DNA of 64,000 bases from an uncultured Eubacteriales bacterium (GCA_934445035.1 CAKSDI010000005.1:124001-188000), one strand, 5' to 3'. Counted from the stretch's first letter, positions 25,462 to 34,536 are shown. A program made the numbers and translations. Notes: generated from the sequence alone by a model not told the origin.

Positions 25462-26785
25462 TTTCCTTTCTTTCGTCATACGGAATATATTTAACCCGGC
25501 GCTTTTTATTTCTGCCGGAATTAAGACGGATAATAAGAAGAATAAATACTATAATAAATGCTATTATCAAAACATATAGAATTTTCATATATTTTGAAGA
25601 GAAAAACGATTTGATACCTGCAAAAATCGTAAGAAGCGTGCTTTTTTTAATGTTTTCCTGTGGGATAAGATTTACAGTGCCGATTTTTTCCTCCGCATAA
25701 TAAACATCTGCTTCGGCTATCTTTTCACCTTTTTTTATCGGTGCGTCAATACTCTTTTTGCCTTTGAAATCAGGCTTTAGGGTTATTGTGGATTCATCGG
25801 CGTCTTTAGGGAGAATGGTCACAAAGCTTTTTTCCACATAGAGCTTTACAAAATCGCTGTCAAAAGAAAGATTTACGGGAATTTCGCACACAGGCGTGGA
25901 AGTATCGGCGGCAGTTTTAAAAGAAAAATTGTTAAAAGCCCATTTGTATAGGTTTTTGCTGTCGATAAATTCGTATCGGTGCTCTTTATTATTTGTACAG
26001 CCGAAAAGTATGCACATATAATTATATCCGTTGTAGGTCGCCGTGCTTACAAGGCATCTGCCCGCCTCGTCTGTAAAACCGGTCTTCACGCCTCTTGCGT
26101 AAACATAATAATAATTCGTCGTATTATCCTGCAAAAAATTCGTGGTGGAAAGAGTTCTGCCGGAAGAAAGATTTGTTGCAGGAACTGTGTATCTTGAGCT
26201 TTCGCAGACCGATTTGAAGGTTTCGTTTTTAAGCGCGTATTTTGTAAGAATTGCGGTGTCAGCCGCGGTGGTGTAATGATCGTCGTCGTGAAGACCTACA
26301 GGATTTGTATAATGCGTGTTTTTAAGGCCTAATTCTTTTGCCTTGTCATTCATCATTTTAACGAAGATATCTATCGATCCGCCGTAATATTCCGCAACGA
26401 GATAGGCGCAGTCACCGTAAGAAGACATCAGGACATAATAGACCATATCTATCTGCCTTACTTCTTCGCCGGCCTTTAATCCAGAAACGGCACTGCCCGT
26501 GCCGCTCACGGTCTTAAGAATTTTCTCCGTCATAGCGATCTTTGCTTCAGGATCATATTTTTCGCTTTCAAGCATTAAAATAACAGTCATTATTTTAGTT
26601 ATAGAAGCGGGATACATTTTCTGATCCTTGTTTTTTGAATAAAGCTCTTTTTCGGTATCGAGCGAAATGAGCATTGCGCTTTTCGCATTGACTTCAAACC
26701 CCGTCGGCTCATAAGCAAGAGCGGGGACAGAAAGAGAAAAAATAATTATTAAGCTTAAAGCTAAGGAAAATATTCTTTTTTTCAT
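25439..26785 (-). CDS. dacF: D-alanyl-D-alanine carboxypeptidase (S11)
   Basis: 448 residues. A signal peptide (MKKRIFSLALSLIIIF... cleaved near ALA-YE) precedes the S11 domain, with active-site SITK at 61-64 and KTG at 234-236. The middle SxN motif reads S-Y-G at 122-124, so the usual Asn is Gly. A C-terminal PBP5-type beta domain and a membrane helix (about 408-430) anchor it, followed by a basic tail. It trims the terminal D-Ala of peptidoglycan stems. The start at 26785 is chosen for CGGAGA 5-6 nt upstream. DacF is a forespore form in Bacillus; no sigma-F promoter was confirmed here. Confidence 0.9.
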   Translation of the reverse strand: MKKRIFSLALSLIIIFSLSVPALAYEPTGFEVNAKSAMLISLDTEKELYSKNKDQKMYPASITKIMTVILMLESEKYDPEAKIAMTEKILKTVSGTGSAVSGLKAGEEVRQIDMVYYVLMSSYGDCAYLVAEYYGGSIDIFVKMMNDKAKELGLKNTHYTNPVGLHDDDHYTTAADTAILTKYALKNETFKSVCESSRYTVPATNLSSGRTLSTTNFLQDNTTNYYYVYARGVKTGFTDEAGRCLVSTATYNGYNYMCILFGCTNNKEHRYEFIDSKNLYKWAFNNFSFKTAADTSTPVCEIPVNLSFDSDFVKLYVEKSFVTILPKDADESTITLKPDFKGKKSIDAPIKKGEKIAEADVYYAEEKIGTVNLIPQENIKKSTLLTIFAGIKSFFSSKYMKILYVLIIAFIIVFILLIIRLNSGRNKKRRVKYIPYDERKENDNYENK

Positions 26786-26880
26786 AGAAATCTCCGTAAA
26801 TGTATGATATAATAAATAAAGTATATCACAATTTCTCAAAAAAATAAAGTATTTACTTTACAGAAAGGCTGAATTAAGCG

Positions 26881-27585
26881 TTGGTTTATGTTACCGGAGA
26901 TATGCACGGCTGCCTTGAAAGGCTCTATGACCGTGAATTCCGAAAACTTAAAAAGGGCGATGTTCTTATAATATGCGGCGATTTCGGTTATATTTTTGAC
27001 GGATCGAAAACCCAGGAACAGGTAATCGATTATCTTTCAAAAAGGAAGTTTGTAACCGCCTTTGTAGAGGGAACACACGATGATCTTGAAACTATCGGCC
27101 GCAGCCGCGTGACCGTGTGGAAAGGCGGAAAGGTCAATAGAATAAAGGGTAATCTTCTTCATCTAATGAGAGGGCAGATATTTGAGATAGAGGGCAACTC
27201 GTTTTTCACTTTCGGCGGAGGCGAGAGCGCCGACAGGGATCTAAGAACGGAGAACGATCTTTGGTGGAGATCCGAAGAGCCCACGGCGCAGGAGCTTGCA
27301 GACGGCGCTAAAGCGCTTGACGATTACGGCTGCAATATCGATTATATCATAACCCACGAGCCGCCGTCTTTAGTAAAAAGCGCAATGCTTTTAAGGCGCG
27401 GAGATATCGACCATGTAAATAAGCTTAACGGTTATTTTGAAGAGATAGGAAGATCCTGCACTTTTAAGCATTGGTATTTCGGCTCGCTCCACGAGGACAG
27501 GCAGATAACCAGCCATTACACCTGCGTATTCAAAAAAATAATACCCGTAGATTATTTTGAAAAGAAATCGGGCCATTTTAAATAA
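26881..27585 (+). CDS. metallophosphoesterase with altered metal motifs
   Basis: 234 residues. A TTG start is forced by an in-frame TAA two codons upstream; AGAAAGG lies 12 nt before it. Calcineurin-like motifs in order: GDMHG (6-10), GDFGY (33-37), GTHDD (64-68) in place of GNHE, ITHEPP (His159), and GSLH (201-204) in place of GHxH. Two usual metal ligands (Asn and the first His) are therefore replaced by Thr and Ser. It may be a divergent or reduced-activity phosphodiesterase. Transcribed divergently from dacF; a 63-bp element follows the stop. Confidence 0.8.
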   Translation: MVYVTGDMHGCLERLYDREFRKLKKGDVLIICGDFGYIFDGSKTQEQVIDYLSKRKFVTAFVEGTHDDLETIGRSRVTVWKGGKVNRIKGNLLHLMRGQIFEIEGNSFFTFGGGESADRDLRTENDLWWRSEEPTAQELADGAKALDDYGCNIDYIITHEPPSLVKSAMLLRRGDIDHVNKLNGYFEEIGRSCTFKHWYFGSLHEDRQITSHYTCVFKKIIPVDYFEKKSGHFK

Positions 27586-27591
27586 GATTTT

Positions 27592-27654
27592 TAGACAATA
27601 CAATCAGGGTATAACACTTCTCATAGCGGAAAATTTGTCCGATTGTATTGTCTA
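27592..27654 (-). mobile_element. 63-bp MITE-like element, copy 2
   Basis: The inverted copy of 16239-16301 (61 of 63 identical). Here the 14-bp terminal inverted repeats TAGACAATACAATC/GATTGTATTGTCTA are perfect. It is flanked by TA, lies 6 bp after the metallophosphoesterase stop and ends just before a TTGACA box. No coding capacity. Confidence 0.75.
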
Positions 27655-27713
27655 CAGTACTTGACAAATATGTTAAAATAATATGTGATTAATTTTCATT
27701 TCGGAGGTAATTT

Positions 27714-29405
27714 ATGAACACCGATAGAATTTGCCCCGGCTGTATGCATGATAACGGCGGGGAAAAGATCTGCAAATTATGCGGATATAACAGTGAAACG
27801 GAAAATAACGGTTTAAAAGCACTTTCGGCTAAAAGCGTTTTAAAACAGCGTTATATAATAGGTAAAAAGCTCTCTGAAAACAGCGAGGGAATAACATATT
27901 TAGGTTTAGACGCTCTCGACGGGGCAACTGTAAATATAAAAGAATATTTCCCCGTAGGACTTACAGGAAGAAACACCGATAGGAGCGTTACGGTCGTAAA
28001 AGGCAAGGAATTCGCGTTTAACGAATGCCTGATAGATTTTATAGAGCTTAATAAAAAGCTTATCGGCTGTCAGCTGCCGTCAATCGTGCCGGTTAAAGAT
28101 GTTTTTGAAGAAAATAACACTGCTTACAGCGTAACCAACGCTTTTGCCGGAATTTCCCTTAAATCTTTTCTTGACAGAAACGGCGGAAGCTTAAAATGGG
28201 AACAGGCAAGACCGCTCTTTTTGCCGCTTATCGACTCGATTAAAGGACTTCACGAAATGGGAATTCTCCACTGTGCGATAAGCCCCGAAAGCATTTATGT
28301 GGGAAGAGACGGGAAGTTAAGACTTACAAATATCTCTATTTTAAAATGCAGAGTTCCGGGTACAAATATTCCACAGACGCTTTTTTCGGGTTATGCCGCT
28401 CCCGAGCAGTACGGCGTAGCCGGAATGAGAATAGGGGAATACTCCGATGTTTATTCCCTTTCAGCCACTTTGTTCCGCGTGCTTATCGGCACAGCCCCCG
28501 CTTCTGCTGACGAAAGGCTTAAAAACGATACAGTTTCAATCCCCGCAAAGGCGGCGGAAGAGCTTCCGAGACTTGTTTTGGTTTCGCTGGCAAACGGATT
28601 AAAGCTAAATCCCGAAAAAAGAACGGTATCCATAGATAAGTTCAAAGACGAGCTGGTTTACGGTGAAACAGCCTCCGAAGAGCCCGCGGCAAAGCCCGAA
28701 GAGGAGCATCGTGAAAAATCTGCTGCTAAAGCGGAAGAAGAAACTGCCGATAAGAAAAATTCCGCTGTGAAATACGGACTTATAGCCGCAGGCACCACGC
28801 TTTTGGCGGCATTGATAGTTATAGGTGTAGTTTTAGGAATAAAGAAATTTTCTAAAAACAAAGATAATCTTAATGAGAGCCAGCCGAGCCTTGTAACGGA
28901 CTTCACACCGTCGGTAAGCTCAAGCGCCGTTTCCGACACTCTGACCTATGCCGCTCCGAACTTTATCGGTGAAACCTATATCGAGGCTTCTCAAAAGGAA
29001 AACACACATGTTAAGCTTGAAATAAAGAATAAGGTTTATTCCGATGAATACGCAAAGGGTAAAATTTGCGAGCAGTCTGTAAAACCCGGCACAAAGGTTA
29101 CTGAGGATACGGTCGTCTATCTCACTATCAGCTTAGGTTCCAAAGAAATAGCTGTTGCAAATGTTATAGGCAGTACTAAAGAAAACGCAGTCATAGACCT
29201 TTTAAGACAGGGATTTTTATATGAAAATATTGAAATTCTCGAAAAGTATGACGAAGAGGATAAGCCCGGAGTTGTTATCGATCAGTCGGTTAAATCAGGC
29301 ACAAAGGTAAGCCCCGAAACCGAGATAAGCATAACTGTAAACACCTATGAGGGCAATACTAAAAAGTCCGACAGACTTGATAATATCACGAATGTCGAAT
29401 GGTGA
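27714..29405 (+). CDS. zinc-ribbon pseudokinase with transmembrane helix and two PASTA domains
   Basis: 563 residues. Zinc ribbon with Cys at 7, 10, 20 and 23. Kinase-fold domain about 45-315: the ATP lysine is probably K76 (NIKEYFP), but the catalytic HRD is HCA (186-188), the loop Asn is Ser, and DFG is replaced by TNI (205-207). The APEQYG end of the activation segment remains (229-234). An acidic linker and one membrane helix (about 354-377) lead to two external PASTA repeats (about 413-476 and 478-545). The layout matches PknB/PrkC muropeptide-sensing kinases, yet catalysis looks lost. TTGACA lies at 27661 with a poor -10. RBS CGGAGG. Confidence 0.88.
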   Translation: MNTDRICPGCMHDNGGEKICKLCGYNSETENNGLKALSAKSVLKQRYIIGKKLSENSEGITYLGLDALDGATVNIKEYFPVGLTGRNTDRSVTVVKGKEFAFNECLIDFIELNKKLIGCQLPSIVPVKDVFEENNTAYSVTNAFAGISLKSFLDRNGGSLKWEQARPLFLPLIDSIKGLHEMGILHCAISPESIYVGRDGKLRLTNISILKCRVPGTNIPQTLFSGYAAPEQYGVAGMRIGEYSDVYSLSATLFRVLIGTAPASADERLKNDTVSIPAKAAEELPRLVLVSLANGLKLNPEKRTVSIDKFKDELVYGETASEEPAAKPEEEHREKSAAKAEEETADKKNSAVKYGLIAAGTTLLAALIVIGVVLGIKKFSKNKDNLNESQPSLVTDFTPSVSSSAVSDTLTYAAPNFIGETYIEASQKENTHVKLEIKNKVYSDEYAKGKICEQSVKPGTKVTEDTVVYLTISLGSKEIAVANVIGSTKENAVIDLLRQGFLYENIEILEKYDEEDKPGVVIDQSVKSGTKVSPETEISITVNTYEGNTKKSDRLDNITNVEW

Positions 29406-29416
29406 GAAAAAAATAC

Positions 29417-29445
29417 TTGATTTTTAATCAAATAAGTGTTATAAT
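29417..29445 (+). promoter_or_regulatory. promoter of the rimP-nusA-infB operon
   Basis: TTGATT (29417-29422), 17 bp, TATAAT (29440-29445), 12 bp after the pseudokinase stop. The predicted transcript start near 29452 leaves a leader of about 70 nt that contains a stable hairpin. Confidence 0.75.
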
Positions 29446-29466
29446 AACTGAAAGAAACTAAGAAAG

Positions 29467-29492
29467 GTGAGTGGGGCAACCCGCTCACTTTT
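29467..29492 (+). promoter_or_regulatory. leader hairpin with GNRA loop upstream of rimP
   Basis: GTGAGTGGG pairs with CCCGCTCAC (9 bp, one G-U) around a GCAA tetraloop and is followed by TTTTAATTTT. It lies downstream of the promoter and 28 nt before rimP, so it may act as an attenuator or a protein-binding leader for the operon. Confidence 0.6.
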
Positions 29493-29520
29493 AATTTTGA
29501 AATCTTTCGGAGGTCTGCTG

Positions 29521-29973
29521 ATGGCTCAAATTGCCGAAAAAGTAGCTTCTCTTGTAAAGGAAGCGGTGGAAAACGAGGGCGTGTCCCTCTGGGATGTCCG
29601 CTTTTTAAAAGAGGGCGCAGAGTATTATCTTAGAATTTTTATCGATAAGCCGGGCGGCGTTTCGATTGACGATTGCACAAAGGTTTCAAGAGCGATCGAT
29701 CCTATAATCGATGAAGCCGATCCTATTGATAAATCTTATTATCTTGAGGTCTGCTCCGCAGGGCTCACCCGCGAGCTTACGCGTGACGAGCATTTCGATT
29801 TCTGCCTCGGAAAAGAAATCGAAATAAAGCTTTATAAAGCGCTGAACGGGTCAAAAACCCGAAAGGGCGTTTTATCGGAAGCCGATAAAAATTATGTCAC
29901 TTTAATAATTGACGGAAAATCGGAAAAATTCGATAAGAAAGATATTTCAAAAGCGATATACGAATTTGCTTAA
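29521..29973 (+). CDS. rimP: ribosome maturation factor RimP
   Basis: 150 residues. The start at 29521 (MAQIAEKVASLVKEAVENEG) has CGGAGG upstream; the in-frame start at 29467 would lie in the leader hairpin. Conserved features: LWDVRFLKEGAEYYLRIFID, DDCTKVSRAIDPIID, YYLEVCSAGLTRELTRDEHF. Required for 30S subunit maturation. First gene of the classic rimP-nusA-ylxR-ylxQ-infB-rbfA operon. Confidence 0.95.
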   Translation: MAQIAEKVASLVKEAVENEGVSLWDVRFLKEGAEYYLRIFIDKPGGVSIDDCTKVSRAIDPIIDEADPIDKSYYLEVCSAGLTRELTRDEHFDFCLGKEIEIKLYKALNGSKTRKGVLSEADKNYVTLIIDGKSEKFDKKDISKAIYEFA

Positions 29974-29996
29974 AATAAACGGAGGTATTTTGGAAA

Positions 29997-31067
29997 ATGG
30001 CTAAAAAGAATTCTAAAAAAGAAGAGATGAATATATTTCAGGCTCTCGATTTTTTTGAGGAGCAGCGCGGAATTCCGAAGGAATTTATAGCTGAAAAAAT
30101 TGCTGACGCGATCGCTGTCGCCGCAAGAAAGGATTACGGCGAGGATAATGTGACCTGCACTATAGATGTCGATAAGGAAATTTTTGAAGTAAAAGCGAGA
30201 AAAGAAGTGGTTGAAAATATCGAAAACCATTTCACACAGATCTCTCTTGACGACGCTAAAAAGATCGATCCTAACGCAGAGATCGGCGGCTTTGTAGATA
30301 TCAAGCTTGATCCTTTGAAATTCGGAAGAATAATTGCGCAGAATTCCAAAAATAACTTCCGCCAGGGCGTAAGAGAAGCCGAAAAAGGTCAGATGCTTGA
30401 AGAATTCCAGCGCCATAACAGAGAGCTTCTCACGGCAGTTGTAGAAAGGATCGATCCTAAAACAGGCAACGCCATTCTCACTATCGGAACCAATGAGGCA
30501 ACCTTGCCTAAGCTTGAGCAGGTTCCCGATGAGGAGTTAAGAGAGGGCGACCATATTAAGGTATATGTAGTCGATGTCAAGGAAACCGAGAGAGGTCCGA
30601 GAATTATGCTTTCGAGAACTCATCCGGGCCTTGTAAAAAGACTTTTTGAAACAGAAGTTCCCGAGATTTTTGACGGTACAGTTGAAATAAAAGCCATTTC
30701 CCGCCAGGCAGGATCAAGAACAAAAATGGCTGTTTTCTCTCCCGATCCGGAGGTTGACGCTATCGGCGCCTGCATAGGTCCTAAGGGAGCCAGAGTTAAT
30801 AAAATAGTAGAAGAGCTTTCGGGCGAGAAGATAGATATTGTTAAATACAGCGAGGATCCCGTTGCGTTTATAACAGAAGCGCTTTCTCCCGCAAAGGTAG
30901 TTTCCGTTGAAATTTTAAGCACAGAGCCGAAAATGTGCAAGGTAAGCGTTCCGGAATCACAGCTTTCTCTTGCAATAGGAAACAAGGGACAGAATGTCCG
31001 CCTTGCCGCTAAGCTTACCGGCTGGAAAATAGATATTCATCCGGAAAGCGGATTTTTCGGCGAATAA
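29997..31067 (+). CDS. nusA: transcription termination/antitermination factor NusA
   Basis: 356 residues: N-terminal RNA-polymerase-binding domain (about 1-135), S1 domain (about 138-205), KH1 with GPKG at 261-264 and KH2 with GNKG at 328-331. The C-terminal acidic repeats of E. coli NusA are absent, as is normal in Firmicutes. RBS GGAGG at 11-nt spacing. It modulates pausing and intrinsic termination, so it can feed back on the leader hairpin of its own operon (inference). Confidence 0.97.
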   Translation: MAKKNSKKEEMNIFQALDFFEEQRGIPKEFIAEKIADAIAVAARKDYGEDNVTCTIDVDKEIFEVKARKEVVENIENHFTQISLDDAKKIDPNAEIGGFVDIKLDPLKFGRIIAQNSKNNFRQGVREAEKGQMLEEFQRHNRELLTAVVERIDPKTGNAILTIGTNEATLPKLEQVPDEELREGDHIKVYVVDVKETERGPRIMLSRTHPGLVKRLFETEVPEIFDGTVEIKAISRQAGSRTKMAVFSPDPEVDAIGACIGPKGARVNKIVEELSGEKIDIVKYSEDPVAFITEALSPAKVVSVEILSTEPKMCKVSVPESQLSLAIGNKGQNVRLAAKLTGWKIDIHPESGFFGE

Positions 31068-31090
31068 AATAATTTTAGGGGTAATAAAAA

Positions 31091-31366
31091 TTGTTTCAGA
31101 AAAAAGCGCCGCAGCGAATGTGCGTAGTCTGCCGCAGTATGAAAGATAAAAATGAGCTTTTAAGAATTGTCCGCAATAAAGAAGGTAAAATATTTATTGA
31201 TCCCACTCTTAAAGCCGCGGGCAGAGGAGCTTATATCTGCAAGGATAGCGAGTGCCTCAAAAAAGCGAAAAAAACAAATGCTTTAAGCAGAGCGCTTTCG
31301 GCTCAGATAGGCGAAGATATATATTTAAAATTAAATGAGGAGTTCGAAAAATTTGGAAACAAATAA
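31091..31366 (+). CDS. ylxR: YlxR (DUF448) RNA-binding protein
   Basis: 91 residues. TTG start with AGGGGT 8 nt upstream. Family motifs: RMCVVCRSMKDKNELLRIV, then GRGAYICKDSECLKKAKK. It is a small basic nucleic-acid-binding protein of the nusA operon, reported to influence RNase P or transcription in some bacteria. The end overlaps ylxQ by 14 nt. Confidence 0.93.
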   Translation: MFQKKAPQRMCVVCRSMKDKNELLRIVRNKEGKIFIDPTLKAAGRGAYICKDSECLKKAKKTNALSRALSAQIGEDIYLKLNEEFEKFGNK

Positions 31367-31670
31367 AATTCTTGCTCTTTTGGGTTTCGCCGTGAAATCA
31401 GGGAATGTGTCGTTCGGAATGAATTCTTCTGTTTCGTCGATAAAAAAGAAGAAATCGGATCTCATTCTCGCGGCTTGCGATATTTCCGATAAAAGCTATA
31501 AAGAACTTTGCTTTTTCGGTGAGAAATTCAGCGTTCCTGTAATTAAATTAATTGAAACTGACAGTTTTACTTTATCCCGCGCCGTAGGCACAAAGTGCGG
31601 AATCGTTTCGGTGAATAACCGCTCTTTTGCCGATTCTATTATTGCTTTAGGAGGAAATGCCAATGACTAA
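31353..31670 (+). CDS. ylxQ: YlxQ, L7Ae/L30e-family ribosomal-like protein
   Basis: 105 residues from the TTG at 31353, favoured because GAGGAG lies 10 nt upstream and the N-terminus (ETNKILALLGFAVKSGNVSFG) then matches the family. The ATG at 31335 overlaps that RBS. The L7Ae-like fold binds kink-turn RNA in relatives. Overlaps the end of ylxR; infB starts inside its last codons. Confidence 0.9.
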   Translation: METNKILALLGFAVKSGNVSFGMNSSVSSIKKKKSDLILAACDISDKSYKELCFFGEKFSVPVIKLIETDSFTLSRAVGTKCGIVSVNNRSFADSIIALGGNAND

Positions 31671-34158
31671 TAAATATAAAATAAGCGATATCGCCAAGGA
31701 TTTCGGAGTATCTTCAAAGGATATTATTTCCGTCGTAACTAAAATAACGGGAGAAGAGAAAAAATCCGCGTATTCTTTAAAGGAAGACGAAATCGGACTT
31801 CTTTTCGATATTATCACAAAAGATAACAGCGTTAAAAGCTTTGACGATTATTTTGCAACCGGTGCGGAGCACAGAGCAGAAGAGGCAAAGGCAAGGCAGA
31901 CCGAAAAGGATAAAAAGTTAGCTGAGCAAATGGCTATTCTTGAGCAGCTTAAAGCGGCTGCCGCCGCTGCCGAGGGCAAAAAGGCAGAGCCTGAAAAGGC
32001 TAAAGAGGATAAAAAGGTATCAGAGCCTAAAGAAGCCAAAGCCGCAGAAAAGAAAAAAGCGGAAAATAAGCCTGCTTCGAAACCTGTTAAGAAAGAGGTT
32101 AAAAAGGAAGAAGAGCCATATACAGGTCCTCTTGTCGCACCGAAGAAAAAAGAAAAGAAAAACGGCGAGGCGCCTAACCGCGGTCCCGCTCAGTTAAGAC
32201 ATGTCGATACAAGAACTTCAAATGTAAATATCGATAAATATAATGAAAAATATGAAACTATCGCTCCCGCTAACTCTATGCGCGATAATTTCACCCGTAA
32301 GCAGAAGATCAAGCAGAAATCTCAGGATTACCGCCGCCCGCAGGGAACAAAGCGCGAAACAGAGGCGGATAAGCTTAGAAGAATGCAGCTTGAAAGGATC
32401 AAGAAAACTCCTATAACTGTAACTGTCGGCGATGAGATAACTGTCGGCGAGCTTGCCGCAGCGCTCAAAAAGACCGCGGCAGAGGTTATAAAAACACTGA
32501 TGAAACTCGGAATGATGGCGACTGTAAATCAGGTTATCGATTATGATACAGCCGAAATAGTCGTCACCGAAATGGGTGCAAAAATAGAGCACGCTGTCAC
32601 TGTAACGATAGAAGAAAAGATTATGGATATCACTGAAGACGCCGCCGAGGACCTCGTTCCGAGAAGCCCGGTAGTAGTCGTTATGGGCCATGTTGACCAC
32701 GGTAAAACTTCTCTTCTTGACGCTATAAGAAACACCGCCGTTACCGATACGGAAGCCGGCGGAATTACACAGCATATCGGCGCTTACAGAGTAAACTGCA
32801 ACGGCCAGGATATCACATTCTTGGATACTCCCGGTCACGCCGCATTTACCGCTATGCGCCAAAGAGGAGCTATGGCTACGGATATCGCCGTTTTGGTCGT
32901 TGCCGCGGACGACGGTATTATGCCGCAGACTATTGAGGCTATCAATCACGCTAAAGCCGCAAAGGTACAGATAATTGTAGCAATAAATAAAATGGATAAG
33001 CCTGACGCCAACCCCGAAAGAATTATGCAGCAGCTTACAGAGCATTCGCTCGTTCCCGAAGAATGGGGCGGCGATATTATCTGCGTTCCTGTTTCCGCAA
33101 AAACTCATATGGGAATTGATAAGCTCCTTGAAAACATTCTTCTTGTTTCCGAAATGCTTGAGCTTAAGGCTAATCCGAACAGAAAGGCAAAGGGCGTAGT
33201 AATAGAGGCTCGCCTTGATAAAGGAAGAGGCCCTGTTGCAACATTGCTCGTGCAAAACGGTACTCTTAATTTCGGCGATATTATAGTAGCCGGAACCACC
33301 GTCGGAAGAGTTCGAATGATGATCGATGAAAACGGTAAAGAGGTAAAAACCGCCGGTCCGTCTGTACCTGTTGAGATCACAGGTCTTGCGGAAACACCCT
33401 CCGCAGGCGACGGGTTTGACGCCGTTTCCGATGAGCGACTTGCTCGCGAGCTTGTAGAGCAGCGCAAGGAAAAAATCAAAAACGATTTGTTTAACGCCAA
33501 AGAAAAGGTAACGCTTGACAATCTCTTCAATCAGTTGAGCGAGGGCGATCTTAAAACTCTCAATGTTATCGTCAAAGCTGATGTTCAGGGAAGCGTCGAA
33601 GCAGTTAAGGACAGCCTCGAAAAGCTTTCTAATGATGAGGTCAAGGTAAGCGTTATCCACGGCGGAGTAGGCGCTGTCAATGAATCGGATGTTATGCTTG
33701 CCCAGACTTCAGGCGCTATTATCGTCGGCTTTAATGTCCGCCCCGACGCGGTTGCGAGAGAGTCCGCCGAGCGTGACGGTGTGGATATCAGACTTTACAG
33801 AATTATTTACGATTGCATTGAAGAAATAGAAGCCGCTATGAAAGGTATGCTCGCTCCCAAATTCCGTGAAAATATCCTCGGAACGGTTGAAGTCAGAAAT
33901 ACCTATAAGATCTCAAATGTCGGAACTATCGCCGGATGCTATGTTACAAGCGGCAAGGTCACAAGAGCCTGCCAGATCCGCGTTGTCCGTGACGGTATAG
34001 TTATCGCGGAGGATGAAATTTCTTCGCTCCGCAGGTTTAAAGACGATGTTAAGGAAGTCGCTCAGGGCTACGAATGCGGTATCGGACTTGAAAAATTCTC
34101 CGATATCAAAGAGGGCGATGTCTTTGAAGCATTTGTTATGGAGGAGTACAGAGATTAA
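31663..34158 (+). CDS. infB: translation initiation factor IF-2
   Basis: 831 residues from the ATG at 31663, 8 nt after TAGGAGG; the ATG at 31657 is only 2 nt from it. The N-terminal IF2-N motif is followed by a long Lys/Glu/Ala-rich linker (about 70-245), a second IF2-N, then the GTPase with GHVDHGKT at 342-349, DTPGH and NKMD, and the C-terminal domains that bind fMet-tRNA. It overlaps ylxQ by 8 nt and shares one base with the rbfA start. A 480-residue open frame on the opposite strand is only a shadow. Confidence 0.97.
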   Translation: MTNKYKISDIAKDFGVSSKDIISVVTKITGEEKKSAYSLKEDEIGLLFDIITKDNSVKSFDDYFATGAEHRAEEAKARQTEKDKKLAEQMAILEQLKAAAAAAEGKKAEPEKAKEDKKVSEPKEAKAAEKKKAENKPASKPVKKEVKKEEEPYTGPLVAPKKKEKKNGEAPNRGPAQLRHVDTRTSNVNIDKYNEKYETIAPANSMRDNFTRKQKIKQKSQDYRRPQGTKRETEADKLRRMQLERIKKTPITVTVGDEITVGELAAALKKTAAEVIKTLMKLGMMATVNQVIDYDTAEIVVTEMGAKIEHAVTVTIEEKIMDITEDAAEDLVPRSPVVVVMGHVDHGKTSLLDAIRNTAVTDTEAGGITQHIGAYRVNCNGQDITFLDTPGHAAFTAMRQRGAMATDIAVLVVAADDGIMPQTIEAINHAKAAKVQIIVAINKMDKPDANPERIMQQLTEHSLVPEEWGGDIICVPVSAKTHMGIDKLLENILLVSEMLELKANPNRKAKGVVIEARLDKGRGPVATLLVQNGTLNFGDIIVAGTTVGRVRMMIDENGKEVKTAGPSVPVEITGLAETPSAGDGFDAVSDERLARELVEQRKEKIKNDLFNAKEKVTLDNLFNQLSEGDLKTLNVIVKADVQGSVEAVKDSLEKLSNDEVKVSVIHGGVGAVNESDVMLAQTSGAIIVGFNVRPDAVARESAERDGVDIRLYRIIYDCIEEIEAAMKGMLAPKFRENILGTVEVRNTYKISNVGTIAGCYVTSGKVTRACQIRVVRDGIVIAEDEISSLRRFKDDVKEVAQGYECGIGLEKFSDIKEGDVFEAFVMEEYRD

Positions 34159-34529
34159 TGGCTGGTCATAAAATCGATCGCGTAACATCGGATATCAGAC
34201 TTGCTCTATCTGAGCTTTTCAGAGAGATAAAGGATCCGAGAATAAGCAAGCTTTTAAGTATAGTTAAGCTGACGGTTTCGGGTGATATGTCCTATGCAAC
34301 TGTTTATGTAAGCGCAATAGAGGGCAGTGAAAAAACCGCCGAATCCGTTAAAATTCTCAATAAAAGCGCAGGTTCTTTTATCCGCGGCGAGATCGGCAGA
34401 AGATTAAGGCTCAGAAAAGTTCCCGAATTTAAATTCGTCGCTGACAATTCGATTGAAAGCAGCGCAAGAATTTCCAAAGTGATTGACGAGGTTCTTAAAA
34501 ATGAGAATCCGAGCGGAAAAGAGGATTGA
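34158..34529 (+). CDS. rbfA: ribosome-binding factor A
   Basis: 123 residues with the KH-like fold motifs RVTSDIRLALSELFREIKDPRI, LTVSGDMSYATVYVS and RRLRLRKVPEFKFVADNSIE. A cold-shock and 30S maturation factor that works with RimP. The start ATG shares its A with the infB stop codon, so the two are tightly coupled. Confidence 0.95.
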   Translation: MAGHKIDRVTSDIRLALSELFREIKDPRISKLLSIVKLTVSGDMSYATVYVSAIEGSEKTAESVKILNKSAGSFIRGEIGRRLRLRKVPEFKFVADNSIESSARISKVIDEVLKNENPSGKED

Positions 34530-34536
34530 GCCCGAA

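Noticed and set aside
32218..33660. 480-codon open frame on the minus strand inside infB
   Set aside because: It is fully covered by the well-conserved IF-2 GTPase region in the other strand, has no RBS and no recognisable domain; it reflects codon bias of infB.
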